Positions 52,743 to 61,482 of a stretch of 64,000 bases of DNA are shown here, one piece after another. The DNA lies in NCBI GenBank assembly GCA_050246995.1, contig JBFWVA010000007.1:191495-255494 (forward strand). Reading direction: 5' to 3'. Numbering within the stretch: position 1 is the stretch's first letter; each line of letters starts with the position of its first letter. Source of the stretch: SHVO01 sp050246995. Its GTDB lineage: Bacteria; Pseudomonadota; Alphaproteobacteria; Rhodospirillales; Rhodospirillaceae. The position numbers and the translations under genes are program-made. The notes below the pieces were generated by a model, which did no database searches, had not been told where the DNA came from, and saw nothing but the letters and a program-made list of their open reading frames with translations.

Positions 52743-53129
52743 TTAGAACTGCCCAAGGACGCTCGCGATCTTGCCTTTCAAAATCTCGCTGCTGAACGGC
52801 TTGACGATGTAGTTGGAAACGCCGGCGTTCTTTGCCTCGATGACGTTGTCCGTCTTGCTCTCCGCCGTCACCATGATGAACGGGGTGCCCTTTAGATCGG
52901 CGTCACCGCGCACATTCCGCAGCAAGTCGATGCCGCTCGTCGGCTGCATATTCCAGTCGGAGATCACGAGGCCGTACTTCTTGAACTTCATCATTTGAAA
53001 CGCCTGGCCCCCATCGCTGGCTTCGTCGACATTCTCGAAGCCAATTTGCTTGAGGAGGTTTTTCACGATCCGCAGCATCGTTGCGTAGTCGTCAACGACG
53101 AGCACGGGCATCTTGAGGTCTACGCTCAT
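52743..53129 (-). CDS. cheY: CheY chemotaxis response regulator
   Basis: 128 residues from ATG 53129, after AAAGGAAACC. VLVVDDYATMLRIVKNLLKQIG, phospho-acceptor Asp58 in YGLVISDWNMQPTSG, IMVTAES (Thr) and YIVKPF (Lys) are the complete receiver set. It is the CheY next to CheZ, hence its likely substrate; it would bind FliM. It is one of two single-domain CheYs in the operon. Confidence 0.92.
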   Translation of the reverse strand: MSVDLKMPVLVVDDYATMLRIVKNLLKQIGFENVDEASDGGQAFQMMKFKKYGLVISDWNMQPTSGIDLLRNVRGDADLKGTPFIMVTAESKTDNVIEAKNAGVSNYIVKPFSSEILKGKIASVLGQF

Positions 53130-53148
53130 GTGGTTTCCTTTCTTGCTA

Positions 53149-54264
53149 TCATTGCGCCGGCGCCGGCCTCGGCGCGGCGCTAGCTTCGGCCGGGCGCGCC
53201 GCTGGTTTACCCGTCGCCTGCTTCTGCTTCGGCTGCGCGCCGTCGGTCGCAGGCTTGCGTTTGAGGACGCTTTTTCCGGCGGTGTAGCGCGGCGCGAGAA
53301 AGCGGTAGAGCGCAGACAGGAGTTTGTCCGCCTCGGGGTTGCGCCGCGCGGGCCACTTGCCAAGGTCCTTCACGACAGGATCCCACTGCATAACGAGGAA
53401 GTGGAGCGCGTCGCGCTTTTCGCGGATATACCGCGCCTGTCTGTCGATGGACTTCAAAGCCGAGATGATCTCGCTGGTTTGCGCATCGACTTCGGCGAAG
53501 ATCGCGGAATACTCCGCAATGCCCGTACGCAGAAGGGCAAGGATGCGGTTCAGCTCCATCTTCCCGTTCCGGTCATTGCCATAGGAGCCGGCGAGCGCCG
53601 TCAGCTTTTCCGTGATCTTCGGAATGAGGCTGTATCTGTCGCGCAAGGCTTCGATGTAGCAGAGCTCGCGCGCGAGAAGTTCCAGCTGCACCATCACCGG
53701 CTCGGTGTTTTCCCGCTGGTGCCCAAGGGCAACCGCGGCGTCGCGGAACGCGTTACGCAGCTTTTCGCGGTTCTCGAGTTGTTGGAGGAACATCGCGATC
53801 TCGTTGGGGTCCGTGAGCAGCAGTTCCTTGCCGGATACCCACGAGAGCAACTGCACCTGAAGGCGCTGTTCCGCGATTTTCTTGTGTTTCGGGCTCACTG
53901 CCCACGAGGCGGCGCCCGATAAAAGCTCTGAAGGAATCGAATCGCCCGGTTTGATATCGAGAACGTAGCGGAGGCCTGCGACCGCGAGATCAATCAACTT
54001 TCCGTCAGCGCTATCGGGCGTGATGCCGAATTCCTTCTTGAGGACGCCGATCTCGATGAGCCCTTCAAGATCGCCCATCTCGACACGGAAGGTTGGCGTG
54101 TGCGCCGCTCCCTTCGAAAGAAACCGAGCCCCCGGGGCCTGGAACACGCGGTGGATGAAGTTGAAATGCGTGAGCTGAAGCCCTGGGGTGTCGCATGACG
54201 CCGCGGCTTGCCCGTCAGCCGTGCCGTTCTCCGATGCAAGCTCCCTGTCGTTCGCGTCAGCCAT
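53149..54264 (-). CDS. Uncharacterised protein in the chemotaxis operon
   Basis: 371 residues, unrecognised. The first 30 residues are polar, the middle (30-330) is helical, with LIDLAVAGLRYVLDIKPGDSIPSELLSGAASWAVS and ALRDRYSLIPKITEKLTALAG. The last 50 residues are a low-complexity Lys/Pro/Ala tail. No signal peptide or membrane helix. Located between CheR and CheY, 19 nt from CheY, with a 120-nt gap after CheR where an internal promoter could lie. It is probably a cytoplasmic chemotaxis accessory protein. Confidence 0.72.
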   Translation of the reverse strand: MADANDRELASENGTADGQAAASCDTPGLQLTHFNFIHRVFQAPGARFLSKGAAHTPTFRVEMGDLEGLIEIGVLKKEFGITPDSADGKLIDLAVAGLRYVLDIKPGDSIPSELLSGAASWAVSPKHKKIAEQRLQVQLLSWVSGKELLLTDPNEIAMFLQQLENREKLRNAFRDAAVALGHQRENTEPVMVQLELLARELCYIEALRDRYSLIPKITEKLTALAGSYGNDRNGKMELNRILALLRTGIAEYSAIFAEVDAQTSEIISALKSIDRQARYIREKRDALHFLVMQWDPVVKDLGKWPARRNPEADKLLSALYRFLAPRYTAGKSVLKRKPATDGAQPKQKQATGKPAARPAEASAAPRPAPAQ

Positions 54265-54384
54265 CTCTCTCTTTTCCCGTGTCGTACGCTCGATTCAAAT
54301 ATCGGCCCGCCTGCGCTTCGTGGCCAAAGATCAATGGGATGGGGCGGCTTCAATTCGGGGTATATGCCAACGGATGCAGGCGCC

Positions 54385-55227
54385 TTATCCGGCGATCCGA
54401 TCCACCGCCTGGGCCGTGCGGCGATAGAGGCCGCGATGACCGGGCGACGGCGCAAGACTGGTGGTGATGTCGAGCACTGTTTCGGCGCCCCCGAGGAACA
54501 GGAAACCGTCCGGCGCGAGGTGCGTGGCCAACCGTTCGAGGACGTTGCGCTTCGTGGGCGTATCGAAATAGATGAGAACGTTCCGGCAGAAGATCACGTC
54601 GAATTCGCCGAAATGCGAAAACGGTTCCAGCAGATTGCACCGCTGGAATTGCACCATGGACTTTATCTGCGGCTTGAGGCTCCACCCCTGCGGACACTGC
54701 TCGAAATATTTCATGAGCAACTGCACAGGCAGACCGCGCTGCACTTCGAATTGCGTATAGATGCCGGACTCGGCACGCTGCAGCACCTTGGAATCGAGGT
54801 CGACGGCCAGAATTTGGGTTTTCCATCCCGGGAGACGGGCGGCATTCTCCGCGAGCAACATCGCGAGCGAATAAGGTTCCTGGCCGCTCGAAGCGGCGGC
54901 ACAGAGGATCCGCAGGCTCCGGCGCGCCTTACGCCGTTCGATGAGTTCATTCAGGACCTGCGTCTTGAACAACTCGAACGGGGTCGTATCGCGAAAGAAG
55001 GAGGTCTCGTTTGTGGTCATCGCCTCGACCACATCCTGTTTCAATTTCGCCGGCGCCGCGGGAGTGAGCCGTGCCACCAAGGCCGCGACGGAGGAGCACC
55101 CATATTGTTCAGCCACAGGCTGCAACCGGCTGTTCAGCAGGTAAGCTTTGTCCGGCGTGAGGGCGAGACCCGATTGGGCCTTAAGAAATGAAGCCGCCGC
55201 CGCGAAGACTTGTGGGTCCATGGTCAT
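54385..55227 (-). CDS. cheR: CheR, chemoreceptor glutamate methyltransferase
   Basis: 280 residues. ATG 55227 overlaps the CheB stop (ATGA). The N-terminal helical CheR domain is followed by TTNETSFFRDTTPFELF and the SAM motif LRILCAAASSGQEPYSLAMLL, where the usual CSAGCSTGEEPYS reads AAASSGQEPYS. GEFDVIFCRNVLIYFD and GFLFLGGAETVLD complete it. It methylates the MCP on Glu using SAM, opposing CheB. Confidence 0.93.
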   Translation of the reverse strand: MTMDPQVFAAAASFLKAQSGLALTPDKAYLLNSRLQPVAEQYGCSSVAALVARLTPAAPAKLKQDVVEAMTTNETSFFRDTTPFELFKTQVLNELIERRKARRSLRILCAAASSGQEPYSLAMLLAENAARLPGWKTQILAVDLDSKVLQRAESGIYTQFEVQRGLPVQLLMKYFEQCPQGWSLKPQIKSMVQFQRCNLLEPFSHFGEFDVIFCRNVLIYFDTPTKRNVLERLATHLAPDGFLFLGGAETVLDITTSLAPSPGHRGLYRRTAQAVDRIAG

Positions 55228-56324
55228 GTACTCAAGATGCGCTGAATTTCACTGCCGAGTTGCGTCAGCGGCAGCACCGCTTCGCATAGACCGGCTCTCG
55301 CGACGGCGCCCGGCATGCCCCAAACGACGCTGGAGGCTTCGTCTTGCGCCACAACGCGGCCGCCGGCCTTGGCGACCGCCGCGCTGCCGGAGAGTCCGTC
55401 CTGGCCCATGCCCGTGAGGATCACCGTCAATAAATTGCGTTGATAAAAGTCGGCGAGTGAACGCAGCATCGGATCCACCGCGGGCCGGCAGAAGTTTTCC
55501 TTGGCGTCCTGGTTCAAATTGATGACGCCGTGCGCGCCGGAGCGCGCGATGGTCATGTGATAGTCGCCGGGCGCGAGATGGATGTGCCCCGGCACGACCA
55601 CGTCGCCATGCCGGGCCTCCCGACAAACATGACCCGTTTCGCGGGTTATGTTCTGAGCGAGAAGGGCCGTGAACGTCGCGGGCATATGTTGGGTAATGAA
55701 GACCGGGACGCGCAGCGGTGAAGATAACGCCTTGAGAACCGTCAGGAGCGCGGTGGGGCCTCCCGTGGAGCTCCCGAATGCCAATGCGTAGGGTTTGGGC
55801 AGTATGGCGCGCGGGGGCGCGACGCGAATCACCGCCGGGACCTTCGCGGCGTGTTCGACAGCCGATGGACGGCGGTAGCGCGCGCCCAGGGTTCGGATCT
55901 TTTCCAGGAGTTCGCGCTTGAATTCCTGTCCGCCGTCCACCGTCGTAACGGAGGATGGCTTCGGCACATAGTCCTTCGCGCCTTTCTCGAGGGCCTTGAG
56001 ACTGATCTCGGCATTCCGGCTGGTGAGGCTGGACGCCATGATAATGACCAAGCCCGGATCGATCGCCAGGAGCCGCGGCAATGCCGAAATGCCGTCCATG
56101 ATGGGCATTTCGATATCAAGGATGACCACATCGAGATCGCGTTTGGCGGCGCGTTCGACGGCGAGACTCCCGTTGGCCGCCGTGGCCACGACTTCCATCG
56201 CGGCCGGATCTTCACCGCACATCCGCGAGATGATTCCACGCATGACGACGGAATCGTCCACGACCATGATGCGCAATGGAGGTTGACGGCTTGGAAATTT
56301 GTTTGGCGCGGACAAGGACATCAA
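55224..56324 (-). CDS. cheB: CheB, chemoreceptor methylesterase/deamidase
   Basis: 366 residues. The receiver has RIMVVDDSVVMRG and Asp70 in DVVILDIEMPIMDG. The catalytic domain carries the Ser-His-Asp triad: FGSSTGGPTAL (Ser185/186), ITQHMPATFT (His) and LTGMGQDGLSG (Asp). PKPSS marks the linker. CheB-P removes methyl groups from the receptor. It overlaps CheR by 4 nt and follows a CheY by 10 nt. Confidence 0.94.
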   Translation of the reverse strand: MMSLSAPNKFPSRQPPLRIMVVDDSVVMRGIISRMCGEDPAAMEVVATAANGSLAVERAAKRDLDVVILDIEMPIMDGISALPRLLAIDPGLVIIMASSLTSRNAEISLKALEKGAKDYVPKPSSVTTVDGGQEFKRELLEKIRTLGARYRRPSAVEHAAKVPAVIRVAPPRAILPKPYALAFGSSTGGPTALLTVLKALSSPLRVPVFITQHMPATFTALLAQNITRETGHVCREARHGDVVVPGHIHLAPGDYHMTIARSGAHGVINLNQDAKENFCRPAVDPMLRSLADFYQRNLLTVILTGMGQDGLSGSAAVAKAGGRVVAQDEASSVVWGMPGAVARAGLCEAVLPLTQLGSEIQRILST

Positions 56325-56334
56325 AGATTGGCGC

Positions 56335-56718
56335 CTAGATCACGCCGACGAGGTGAAGTTTCGATGCGAGAATTTCTTCATCGAAGGGTTTCATGATGTA
56401 TTCGTCCGCCCCCGCCGCGAGCGCTTCGGCGATCTTCGAAAATTCGGATTCAGTCGTGCAGAACAATACTTTGGGCTGACGGTCGAGCTTTGCCGCGCGA
56501 ATCCGTTTCAAAAAGGAAAGGCCGTCGAGCACCGGCATGTTCCAGTCGAGAAGGACAAGATCAGGCCGGGACGCGATACACATGTCGTAGGCAACGGCGC
56601 CGTTTTCCGCCTCCGAAGTCGACAGCCCGAGACCTGTAAGCATCTTTCGCGCGAGTGTACGAATCACGCGGGAGTCATCGACAATGAGGCAAGTGGCAGG
56701 CGCGGCGAGGGAGCCCAT
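56335..56718 (-). CDS. CheY-type response regulator, second copy
   Basis: 127 residues. ATG 56718 has AGGG 8 nt upstream; an in-frame GTG at 56727 is less likely. CLIVDDSRVIRTLARKML, Asp58 in DLVLLDWNMPVLDG, FCTTES (Thr) and YIMKPF (Lys). It lies between CheW and CheB and is distinct in sequence from the CheY beside CheZ. It could be a phosphate sink or signal to a different target. Confidence 0.9.
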   Translation of the reverse strand: MGSLAAPATCLIVDDSRVIRTLARKMLTGLGLSTSEAENGAVAYDMCIASRPDLVLLDWNMPVLDGLSFLKRIRAAKLDRQPKVLFCTTESEFSKIAEALAAGADEYIMKPFDEEILASKLHLVGVI

Positions 56719-56728
56719 GGCGTTCACC

Positions 56729-57193
56729 CTAAAATGTCAGCAGTTGGTCGACATCAAGCAGGAGCAGGAGATGATCGCGGGCGCGGTAAACGCCCCTCGC
56801 GGCCTGCGCCCACGTGGATGGAAGGGAGGCCGGGTTCGGCTCGACGTCCGAGGCGTCAACTGAAAGTACGTCGCCGACAGAATCGACGACGAGACAGACC
56901 GATTCGGCTCCATGCTCGACGACCACGCACATGGCCGGGCAGCCCGCGGTGCGCGCCGCCATGCCAAGACGCGCTCTCAGGTCGATGGCGCTAACGATAT
57001 GCCCGCGCAAATTGATCGCGCCGGCGATTTCCGCACGCGCCAGGGGAACACGCGTCACCGGTTGACGGCGCAGGACATCCCTGACTTTCAACGCCGAGAT
57101 GCCGAAGTTTTGGCCATCGACGGAGAATGTGACCAGTTGCTCGCTTAAAATGCCGGGTTTCGCGGTTACATCCCGGGCCGCAACGAGTTTCAT
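56729..57193 (-). CDS. cheW: CheW coupling protein
   Basis: 154 residues with the SH3-like CheW fold: LVTFSVDGQNFGISALKVRDVLRRQPVTRVPLARAEIAGAINLRGHIVSAIDLRARLG, then VDSVGDVLSVDASDVEPNPASLPS. It bridges the MCP and CheA. Its ATG overlaps the CheA stop (ATGA) and it is coupled to CheA translation. Confidence 0.93.
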   Translation of the reverse strand: MKLVAARDVTAKPGILSEQLVTFSVDGQNFGISALKVRDVLRRQPVTRVPLARAEIAGAINLRGHIVSAIDLRARLGMAARTAGCPAMCVVVEHGAESVCLVVDSVGDVLSVDASDVEPNPASLPSTWAQAARGVYRARDHLLLLLDVDQLLTF

Positions 57194-59526
57194 GCGGCAG
57201 CTCCGTAGTCGGACATCTGATTGCTGGAGCCCTGTTTCAAGAGGTGGACAGGGTCTATGACGTCGACCGCCTTACCGCCCACGATGCCGCTTCCCACAAT
57301 GCCGGGGAGCTCGGACGCACGTTGGATCTTCAGCTGGTCTTGAACAATGTCGCCGATGGATTCGATCGCGAGTCCGACCGCCATCGCATCCTGACCGAAA
57401 ACGAGAACCTGTTGACGGCCGGTGCGGCGAACCCCTGCGGCGCCGTCGAGCGTATAAAGCGGCAACAGACGGTCTCTATATTGAATGACCCTTTCACCTT
57501 GCACGGTCTCGGCCGCGGCCATATCGAAGTTTTCGATGCGCTGCACCTGCGAGAGGCTCACGGCTTTCATACCGTCGCCTTGCGTGCGGAACAGAAGGAT
57601 GCTTTCGGTGTTCGTTAAGCTTTCCGCAGGCTGTTCGGCGGCGATCTCTGCACGGACTTTCTCCTGCGACAGACACGAGGCGATACCGTTGAGGTCCAGA
57701 ATAAGGATGACCCGTCCATCGCCGAGGATGGTGTTGCCCGAGAAATATTTGGTGGCGCCAAGAATTTTCGATAGCGGTTTGACGACGATTTCCTCGACGC
57801 CGGCGATGGAATCGACGATCACGCCCATGACTTGGCTGCCGTTACGGCAGACGACGACGTAGCCCTCGAAGCTGTTTTGGCCAGGACGCCAGCTGGTCTT
57901 GCCGTCCTTGACGCCCAGAAGGTCGCCAAGGCTTACCAAAGGCAGCAGCCGGTTGCGCAAGCGCAAGATCGGCGCGCCGCGCAAAGCTTCGATCTGGTGT
58001 TCGGAGCGCTGCGAGATGCGGACGACTTCGTTGACCGCAATTTGCGGCAAGGCGAACCGCTCTTCGCCTGCCTGCACAATCAGAGACGACACGATTGCCA
58101 GGGTCAGCGGGATTTTGATCGTGAAGATGGATCCGGCGCCGAAGACCGACTTGAACTCGACCGTTCCGCCGATCTTCTCAATGTTTGAGCGCACGACGTC
58201 CATGCCGACGCCGCGGCCAGAGACCTTTGTGACCTGCTCGGCCGTCGAGAAACCGGCGCGCATGATGTGCTGGTTGACCACGGCATCGTCCATGGCCGCG
58301 ACCTCGTCGGCCGTCGCAAGGCCGCGTTCGACGATCTTGGCACGGACTTTCTCCGTGTTGATGCCACGACCGTCGTCCGAGATCTCAATGATGATGTGAC
58401 CGCCTTCGTGGAAAGCGCTGAGGCGGATCGTTCCGACCTCGTCCTTGTCGGCGGCGACGCGATCCTCCGGACGCTCAAGCCCATGATCCGCGGAATTACG
58501 CACCATATGCGTCAATGGGTCCTGGATCAGCTCAAGGACCTGGCGATCGAGTTCCGTCTCCTCGCCTTCCATGACAAGGTTGATCTTCTTGCCGAGTTCG
58601 TTGGACAGGTCGCGCACGATGCGAGGAAGCTTGCCCCACGCATTGCCGATCGGCTGCATGCGCGTCTTCATGACACCTTCCTGCAGCTCGCTGGTGGTGC
58701 GGCTGAGACGTTCGATCGGCTCTTTAAAAACGGTATTTCCGGCCGTTCGCATGAGCTGCAGAAGTTGATTCCGCGTGAGAACCATCTCGCTCGCCAATGT
58801 CATCAGGTTCTCGAGCACCTCGACATTGACGCGGATGGTCTGGACGGGCGCAGTTTTTTCACGTCCGTCGGCTGACGCCGTTTCGACCTTGGGCGCCGCA
58901 TCGGTCTTGACCGCCAGCTTCGCGACCGGCGTAAGCACACGCTCTTTCGCCGGCGCGCGCCCGTTCGTGATCTCCTCGACTTCCGCCAGGAGCTCCGCCG
59001 CGACGGGGAACTCTTGCGTGGGAGCCGCCGCCGCCGGCGCGGATACGATGCCCAACTCCGCAAGGAACTCGGCCGCGACCGGAAAACCGCCCGGATCTTG
59101 GACCGGCCCGGCCGGCAGCGCGGCCTGGATAGGCTTCAACGGCTCGGCTTCGCCTTCGATGATCGCTTTCAACTCAGCGATGAGCGGACCATCTTCACCC
59201 GCGCCTTCAGAGCCGTTGGCGGAAAGCGATTCGATGAGGGCGCGAATCTGATCGATGCATTTCAAAATTGATGTGACAGCCCCGGGGGTCGGCGCGAGGG
59301 CGCCTTCACGGAATTTTCCGAGCACGTCTTCGCCGGCATGGGCGATTTTCTCCAGCCGCGGCAGACCCAAGAATCCGCAAGTGCCCTTGATGGTGTGCAT
59401 CATGCGGAAGATGTTGCTGAGAATCTCCTTGTCGCCCGGTGTCTGCTCGAAACGCACAAGCTCCTGGTCAAGAACAAGAAGATTTTCCAGGGACTCGGTG
59501 ACGAATTCTTGAATGAGGTCATCCAT
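57190..59526 (-). CDS. cheA: CheA histidine kinase with two C-terminal CheW domains
   Basis: 778 residues. P1 carries the phospho-His at residue 44 in FRMMHTIKGTCGFLGL. Residues about 130-190 lack a recognisable P2 domain and hold two copies of FPVAAEFLAELG (148-159, 173-184). P3 dimerisation begins near 237, P4 ATPase has MVRNSADHGLE (N box), EISDDGRGIN (G1) and SGRGVGMDVVR (G2). P5 is followed by a second CheW-like domain (SILLFRTQGDGMKAVSLSQVQRIE onwards). It phosphorylates CheY and CheB. Confidence 0.94.
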   Translation of the reverse strand: MDDLIQEFVTESLENLLVLDQELVRFEQTPGDKEILSNIFRMMHTIKGTCGFLGLPRLEKIAHAGEDVLGKFREGALAPTPGAVTSILKCIDQIRALIESLSANGSEGAGEDGPLIAELKAIIEGEAEPLKPIQAALPAGPVQDPGGFPVAAEFLAELGIVSAPAAAAPTQEFPVAAELLAEVEEITNGRAPAKERVLTPVAKLAVKTDAAPKVETASADGREKTAPVQTIRVNVEVLENLMTLASEMVLTRNQLLQLMRTAGNTVFKEPIERLSRTTSELQEGVMKTRMQPIGNAWGKLPRIVRDLSNELGKKINLVMEGEETELDRQVLELIQDPLTHMVRNSADHGLERPEDRVAADKDEVGTIRLSAFHEGGHIIIEISDDGRGINTEKVRAKIVERGLATADEVAAMDDAVVNQHIMRAGFSTAEQVTKVSGRGVGMDVVRSNIEKIGGTVEFKSVFGAGSIFTIKIPLTLAIVSSLIVQAGEERFALPQIAVNEVVRISQRSEHQIEALRGAPILRLRNRLLPLVSLGDLLGVKDGKTSWRPGQNSFEGYVVVCRNGSQVMGVIVDSIAGVEEIVVKPLSKILGATKYFSGNTILGDGRVILILDLNGIASCLSQEKVRAEIAAEQPAESLTNTESILLFRTQGDGMKAVSLSQVQRIENFDMAAAETVQGERVIQYRDRLLPLYTLDGAAGVRRTGRQQVLVFGQDAMAVGLAIESIGDIVQDQLKIQRASELPGIVGSGIVGGKAVDVIDPVHLLKQGSSNQMSDYGAAA

Positions 59527-59713
59527 GATCTCGAACTCCTTCGGTCCGAATGGCGCGGGGGTTGTCGCCAGTCCACTCGTGCATCAGGCCCAGGGGACTG
59601 GCGAAACCGCTGAAGGGTACGGCGCTCAGGTCCTGCAACCGCTCTTCCCAGGCGTCGAAGTGAACGAGAACTTCATCGACGGCCCGCAAGAAGAAACTGT
59701 CGAGGAGCGGCAT
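59519..59713 (-). CDS. Small conserved-context protein between MCP and CheA
   Basis: 64 residues, MPLLDSFFLRAVDEVLVHFDAWEERLQDLSAVPFS and a polar end RAIRTEGVRDHG. It starts 15 nt after the MCP stop with GGGGGAAAGG before its ATG, and its stop overlaps the CheA start by 8 nt. The tight spacing and good ribosome site favour a real gene; family not recognised. Confidence 0.55.
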   Translation of the reverse strand: MPLLDSFFLRAVDEVLVHFDAWEERLQDLSAVPFSGFASPLGLMHEWTGDNPRAIRTEGVRDHG

Positions 59714-59728
59714 GCGCCTTTCCCCCGG

Positions 59729-61261
59729 TTACTTCTTGCCTCGAATTCTTTCGAGGAAGCGGGTCACCTCGCCATTCAGTTCAGCAGAGCGTTCCGCGAG
59801 TTCCGCAGCCGCGGAATTGACGTCGCTGGAGATGCGGCCGGTTTCGCCGGACGCCGTCGAGACTTCAGCGATATTAGCGGCGACGTTCTGCGTAGCGGCC
59901 GATTGTTCCTCTACGGCCGCGGCGACGGTCGCGGAGATCTCCGTCATTTCGCCGACGGTCTTGTTGATGGCTTCGTTGGCCTTCACCACCGCTTCGGTTG
60001 CCTGCTGAATACCCGTCACTTGCTCGGAGATGTCGCCGGTTGCCTGCGCTGTCTGATTCGCGAGCGCTTTCACCTCGGCGGCGACGACGGCGAAGCCCTT
60101 ACCGGCCTCGCCGGCCCGCGCCGCTTCGATCGTGGCGTTCAAGGCAAGGAGGTTGGTCTGATCGGCGATATCGTTAATTAAGTTGAGAACCCTTCCAATC
60201 TTGTTGGCGGCCTCGGCGAGGCCCCCGACGATTTCGAGCGACCGCTTCGATTCGCCTTGCGCGAGATTCGTAATCTGTTGCGTCTTGGCGATCTGACGCG
60301 AGATTTCGGAAATCGACGCGCTCAACTCTTCGGCCGCGGAGGCCACATTCGCGGCTTTTTCCTGTCCCCGATCCGCCGTCGAACGCATCGCGTCCGCGCT
60401 GGCGCGCATCTCGGTCGCGGCCGCCGACACAGTGGCGACCACTTCTTCCATTTTGCCCGCGACATTCAGGCTTTCGGTGACGACGCTCCATGTCACCATC
60501 GGCCCGAGATAGGCGCCCTTGGCGTCGTTAAGCGCCGATATATTCAGTTCGAGTTTGTCGTTGCCGAGAGAAATAATCGCGCGGTGCGGAAGACTCCGCT
60601 GATGATCTCCCAGCATACGGCGCTGGTGGGACGGGTTTTTATGGAAGATATCGATGTTCCGCCCGACGATCTCACTGGCCTTGCATGGCAGGTGTTGTTC
60701 GAGCGGACGCAGCGTATTGATGCTGGTGCGGTTGGCGTAAGTAATATCCAGCGTTTCGCCATCGGCCAGAATGACGTTGATGGGCATAAGGTCGAGCATA
60801 GTAAGAAGCCGCTTGGCCTCGAACTCCTTGCGGACCAGATCCGTGACGATGCTCCAGGCCAGCATGGGACCGACGTAGTTGCCCTGCGCATCCATGACAG
60901 CCGACACGTTGAGGTCGAGCCATTCGTCGCCGACCCTGATCCGGGCTTTGTGCGGTAAGTTGCGCTGATCAGCCAGCATGCGGCGCTGATGCGACGGGTC
61001 TTTGTGGAAGATGTCGATGCTCTGCCCAATGATCGCCGACGCACGCACGGGAAGCACGTGCTCGATCTTCTTGAGAGCTTCGAGCGAAGCCTTGTTGGCG
61101 TAGGTTATCTTGAGGTCGCGATCGCACATCATGACTGCGACGGGCACGTCTTCGATCATGCGTTCTGCATGCTGAAGCTTATTATCGTTCATCTTGTTGT
61201 CCGCCACGCGTGACTCGCGCGCAAATCCGAAGAATCCCCGCTGCGACTGCCCGAAACCCAT
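59729..61261 (-). CDS. Soluble methyl-accepting chemoreceptor with two PAS domains
   Basis: 510 residues from ATG 61261, after AAGGAG; the longer start at 61387 is unlikely. No membrane helix or HAMP, so the receptor is cytoplasmic. PAS1 spans about 30-140 and PAS2 about 153-262; they match each other closely, for example (Q/R)(S/N)IDIFHK(D/N)PSHQRRML. The signalling hairpin INDIADQTNLLALNATIEAARAGEAGKGFAVVAAEVKALANQT is canonical. PAS pairs often sense oxygen, redox or energy state. It is the only MCP here and sits directly upstream of the small gene and CheA. Confidence 0.93.
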   Translation of the reverse strand: MGFGQSQRGFFGFARESRVADNKMNDNKLQHAERMIEDVPVAVMMCDRDLKITYANKASLEALKKIEHVLPVRASAIIGQSIDIFHKDPSHQRRMLADQRNLPHKARIRVGDEWLDLNVSAVMDAQGNYVGPMLAWSIVTDLVRKEFEAKRLLTMLDLMPINVILADGETLDITYANRTSINTLRPLEQHLPCKASEIVGRNIDIFHKNPSHQRRMLGDHQRSLPHRAIISLGNDKLELNISALNDAKGAYLGPMVTWSVVTESLNVAGKMEEVVATVSAAATEMRASADAMRSTADRGQEKAANVASAAEELSASISEISRQIAKTQQITNLAQGESKRSLEIVGGLAEAANKIGRVLNLINDIADQTNLLALNATIEAARAGEAGKGFAVVAAEVKALANQTAQATGDISEQVTGIQQATEAVVKANEAINKTVGEMTEISATVAAAVEEQSAATQNVAANIAEVSTASGETGRISSDVNSAAAELAERSAELNGEVTRFLERIRGKK

Positions 61262-61446
61262 CTGCTGCTCCTTGACCGGTTGCTTCCGCACCGAACGCGA
61301 TCCCTTTGCGGGAGCGGTACGGTGTGATGGAACATAGGGACAGGCCGGGCGGATTCCGAAGACGCCAAAAGGTGAGGCGCGCTTCAAAAAAGGATAGGTC
61401 GGTTTGGAGGTATGCTCCGCGAAGCCGAGCGCGCGAACGCGTACGA

Positions 61447-61477
61447 AGCCTCAGGCGTGACTCGCGCTCGTGAGGCT
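61447..61477 (-). terminator. Stem-loop between the LuxR regulator and the MCP gene
   Basis: AGCCTCA (61447-61453) pairs with TGAGGCT (61471-61477) with a GC-rich loop, just past the LuxR stop at 61483. No clear U-tract, so partial termination or attenuation is possible before the chemotaxis genes. Confidence 0.4.
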
Positions 61478-61482
61478 AAGCT

